DNA from: Candidatus Atribacteria bacterium
GTDB lineage: Bacteria > Atribacterota > JALVIU01
Direction: 5' to 3'
Assembly: GCA_027028665.1 (NCBI GenBank)
Contig: JALVIU010000003.1
Span: 1-6,532 of the forward strand
DNA: 6,532 nt
Positions within the stretch are counted from its first letter, which is position 1; each line of letters begins with the position of its first letter. This document shows positions 5,959 through 6,532 of the stretch, piece after piece. A program made the translations under genes and the position numbers. A model generated the notes under the pieces. That model was not told the origin of the DNA and ran no database searches. It saw nothing but the letters and a program-made list of their open reading frames with translations.

Positions 5959-6277
5959 GAGAGAATATCTTAGAGATGATATACCAGATATAAGGGTAGG
6001 AGATACTGTAAAACTTTATGTGAAGGTAATAGAGGATGAGAAAGAAAGAGTTCAGCCTTTTGAAGGTGTTGTTATAAGAAGAAGAGGTGGAGGAACAAGG
6101 GAAACCTTTACAGTTAGAAAATTATCACAGGGTATAGCAATAGAAAGAGTATTTCCTATACATTCTCCAAGACTTGTAAAGATAGAGATCTTAAAGAGAG
6201 CAAAGGTAAGAAGGGCTAAACTCTACTATCTTAGAGATAAAATTGGTAAAAAGGCAAAACTTAAGGAATTAAGATGA
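5933..6277 (+). CDS. rplS: 50S ribosomal protein bL19
   Basis: Large-subunit protein located at the interface with the 30S subunit. It has 114 residues, the normal bacterial length, and is conserved throughout. Features are the N-terminal [10 protein letters not shown] helix, R21[11 protein letters not shown], E40[17 protein letters not shown] core with R49-R-R-G-G-G, and E71-R-V-F-P-I-H-S-P, followed by a basic tail with R89[12 protein letters not shown]. The start is ATG at 5933 with a strong AGGAGGTG site. It begins 26 bases before the trmD stop in a different frame. Its TGA overlaps the following lepB start (ATGA). The trmD-rplS order is highly conserved in bacteria. Confidence 0.98.
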   Translation: MNEIIREIEREYLRDDIPDIRVGDTVKLYVKVIEDEKERVQPFEGVVIRRRGGGTRETFTVRKLSQGIAIERVFPIHSPRLVKIEILKRAKVRRAKLYYLRDKIGKKAKLKELR

Positions 6278-6532
6278 AGAAGACCTTTCTTGTTCAGGTA
6301 AAAGAGACCCTTATCACTATTGGTATTGCATTAGTATTGGCACTTATTATAAGGGCTTTCATATTGCAGACCTTTTATATACCTACAGGGTCAATGATAC
6401 CTACTATTATGCCAGGAGATAGAGTTATTGCTCTTAAATTTTGGTATTATTTTGTCCCTATTAAAAGGGGCGATATAGTTGTTTTTAAATCTCCAGAAGA
6501 ACCAAAGATTTTGGTAAAGAGGGTAGTGGGTT
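6274..6532 (+). CDS. lepB: Signal peptidase I, 5' part (truncated by window edge)
   Basis: Membrane-anchored serine protease that removes signal peptides from exported proteins on the outer face of the cytoplasmic membrane. The visible 86 residues hold a short basic N-terminus, one membrane segment (about 12-34), and box B with the catalytic serine, Y35-I-P-T-G-S40-M-I-P-T. The MPGDRV block (46-51), RGDIVVF (65-71) and I79-L-V-K82-R-V-V-G follow, where Lys82 is the expected general base of the Ser/Lys dyad. The Gly-Asp-containing boxes D and E lie past the edge. ATG 6274 shares bases with the rplS stop (ATGA), and AAGGA at 6263-6267 serves as the ribosome binding site. Placement right after rplS is seen in several Firmicutes-like and thermophilic lineages. 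The identification is clear although the gene is incomplete. Confidence 0.96.
   Translation, partial: MKKTFLVQVKETLITIGIALVLALIIRAFILQTFYIPTGSMIPTIMPGDRVIALKFWYYFVPIKRGDIVVFKSPEEPKILVKRVVG

Noticed and set aside
1-6532. Mobile elements, CRISPR arrays, tRNA or rRNA genes
   Set aside because: I saw no transposase or integrase fragments, no spaced direct repeats, and no tRNA-like cloverleaf or rRNA sequence; coding density leaves little room for them.

Overview
The window is AT-rich, with dense gene packing, strong AGGAGG-type ribosome binding sites, AGA/AGG arginine codons and Lys/Glu/Ile-rich proteins. This suggests a thermophilic, low-GC anaerobic bacterium. The sugar-binding protein resembles, from memory, the Thermus thermophilus glucose/galactose-binding protein, and the operon layout fits Dictyoglomus. 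That genus assignment is an inference from composition and style (about 60% sure), not something the sequence proves.

Layout: two operons diverge from a 226-bp intergenic region (2588-2813). The minus-strand operon (2587 down to the left edge) encodes a CUT1-type carbohydrate ABC importer. A secreted glucose/mannose-type solute-binding protein comes first, then a GC-rich hairpin with a short U-tract, then a MalF-like permease and a MalG-like permease cut by the window edge. No ATPase gene is visible, so the ATP-binding subunit is either beyond the left edge or encoded elsewhere and shared.

The plus-strand operon (2814 to the right edge) is a housekeeping cluster: ffh (SRP GTPase), rpsP (bS16), khpA (KH-domain RNA-binding protein), rimM (30S maturation factor), trmD (tRNA m1G37 methyltransferase), rplS (bL19) and the 5' part of lepB (signal peptidase I). 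Genes are separated by at most 27 bp or overlap, with no internal terminator seen. The cluster combines translation-apparatus genes with both ends of the secretion route: co-translational targeting (Ffh) and signal-peptide removal (LepB). The sugar-binding protein next door carries a type I signal peptide and is a plausible LepB substrate.

Regulation: each operon has a good sigma-70-type promoter with 17-bp spacing in the divergent region (TTTACA/TATAAT leftward, TTGACA/TATACT rightward). The sugar-operon promoter is overlapped by a 35-bp imperfect inverted repeat covering the -10 element and the predicted start site, a candidate repressor operator. All genes belong to known families. I found no evidence of an undescribed system; the points most worth following are regulatory (the operator, the intra-operon hairpin and the trmD/rplS overlap).
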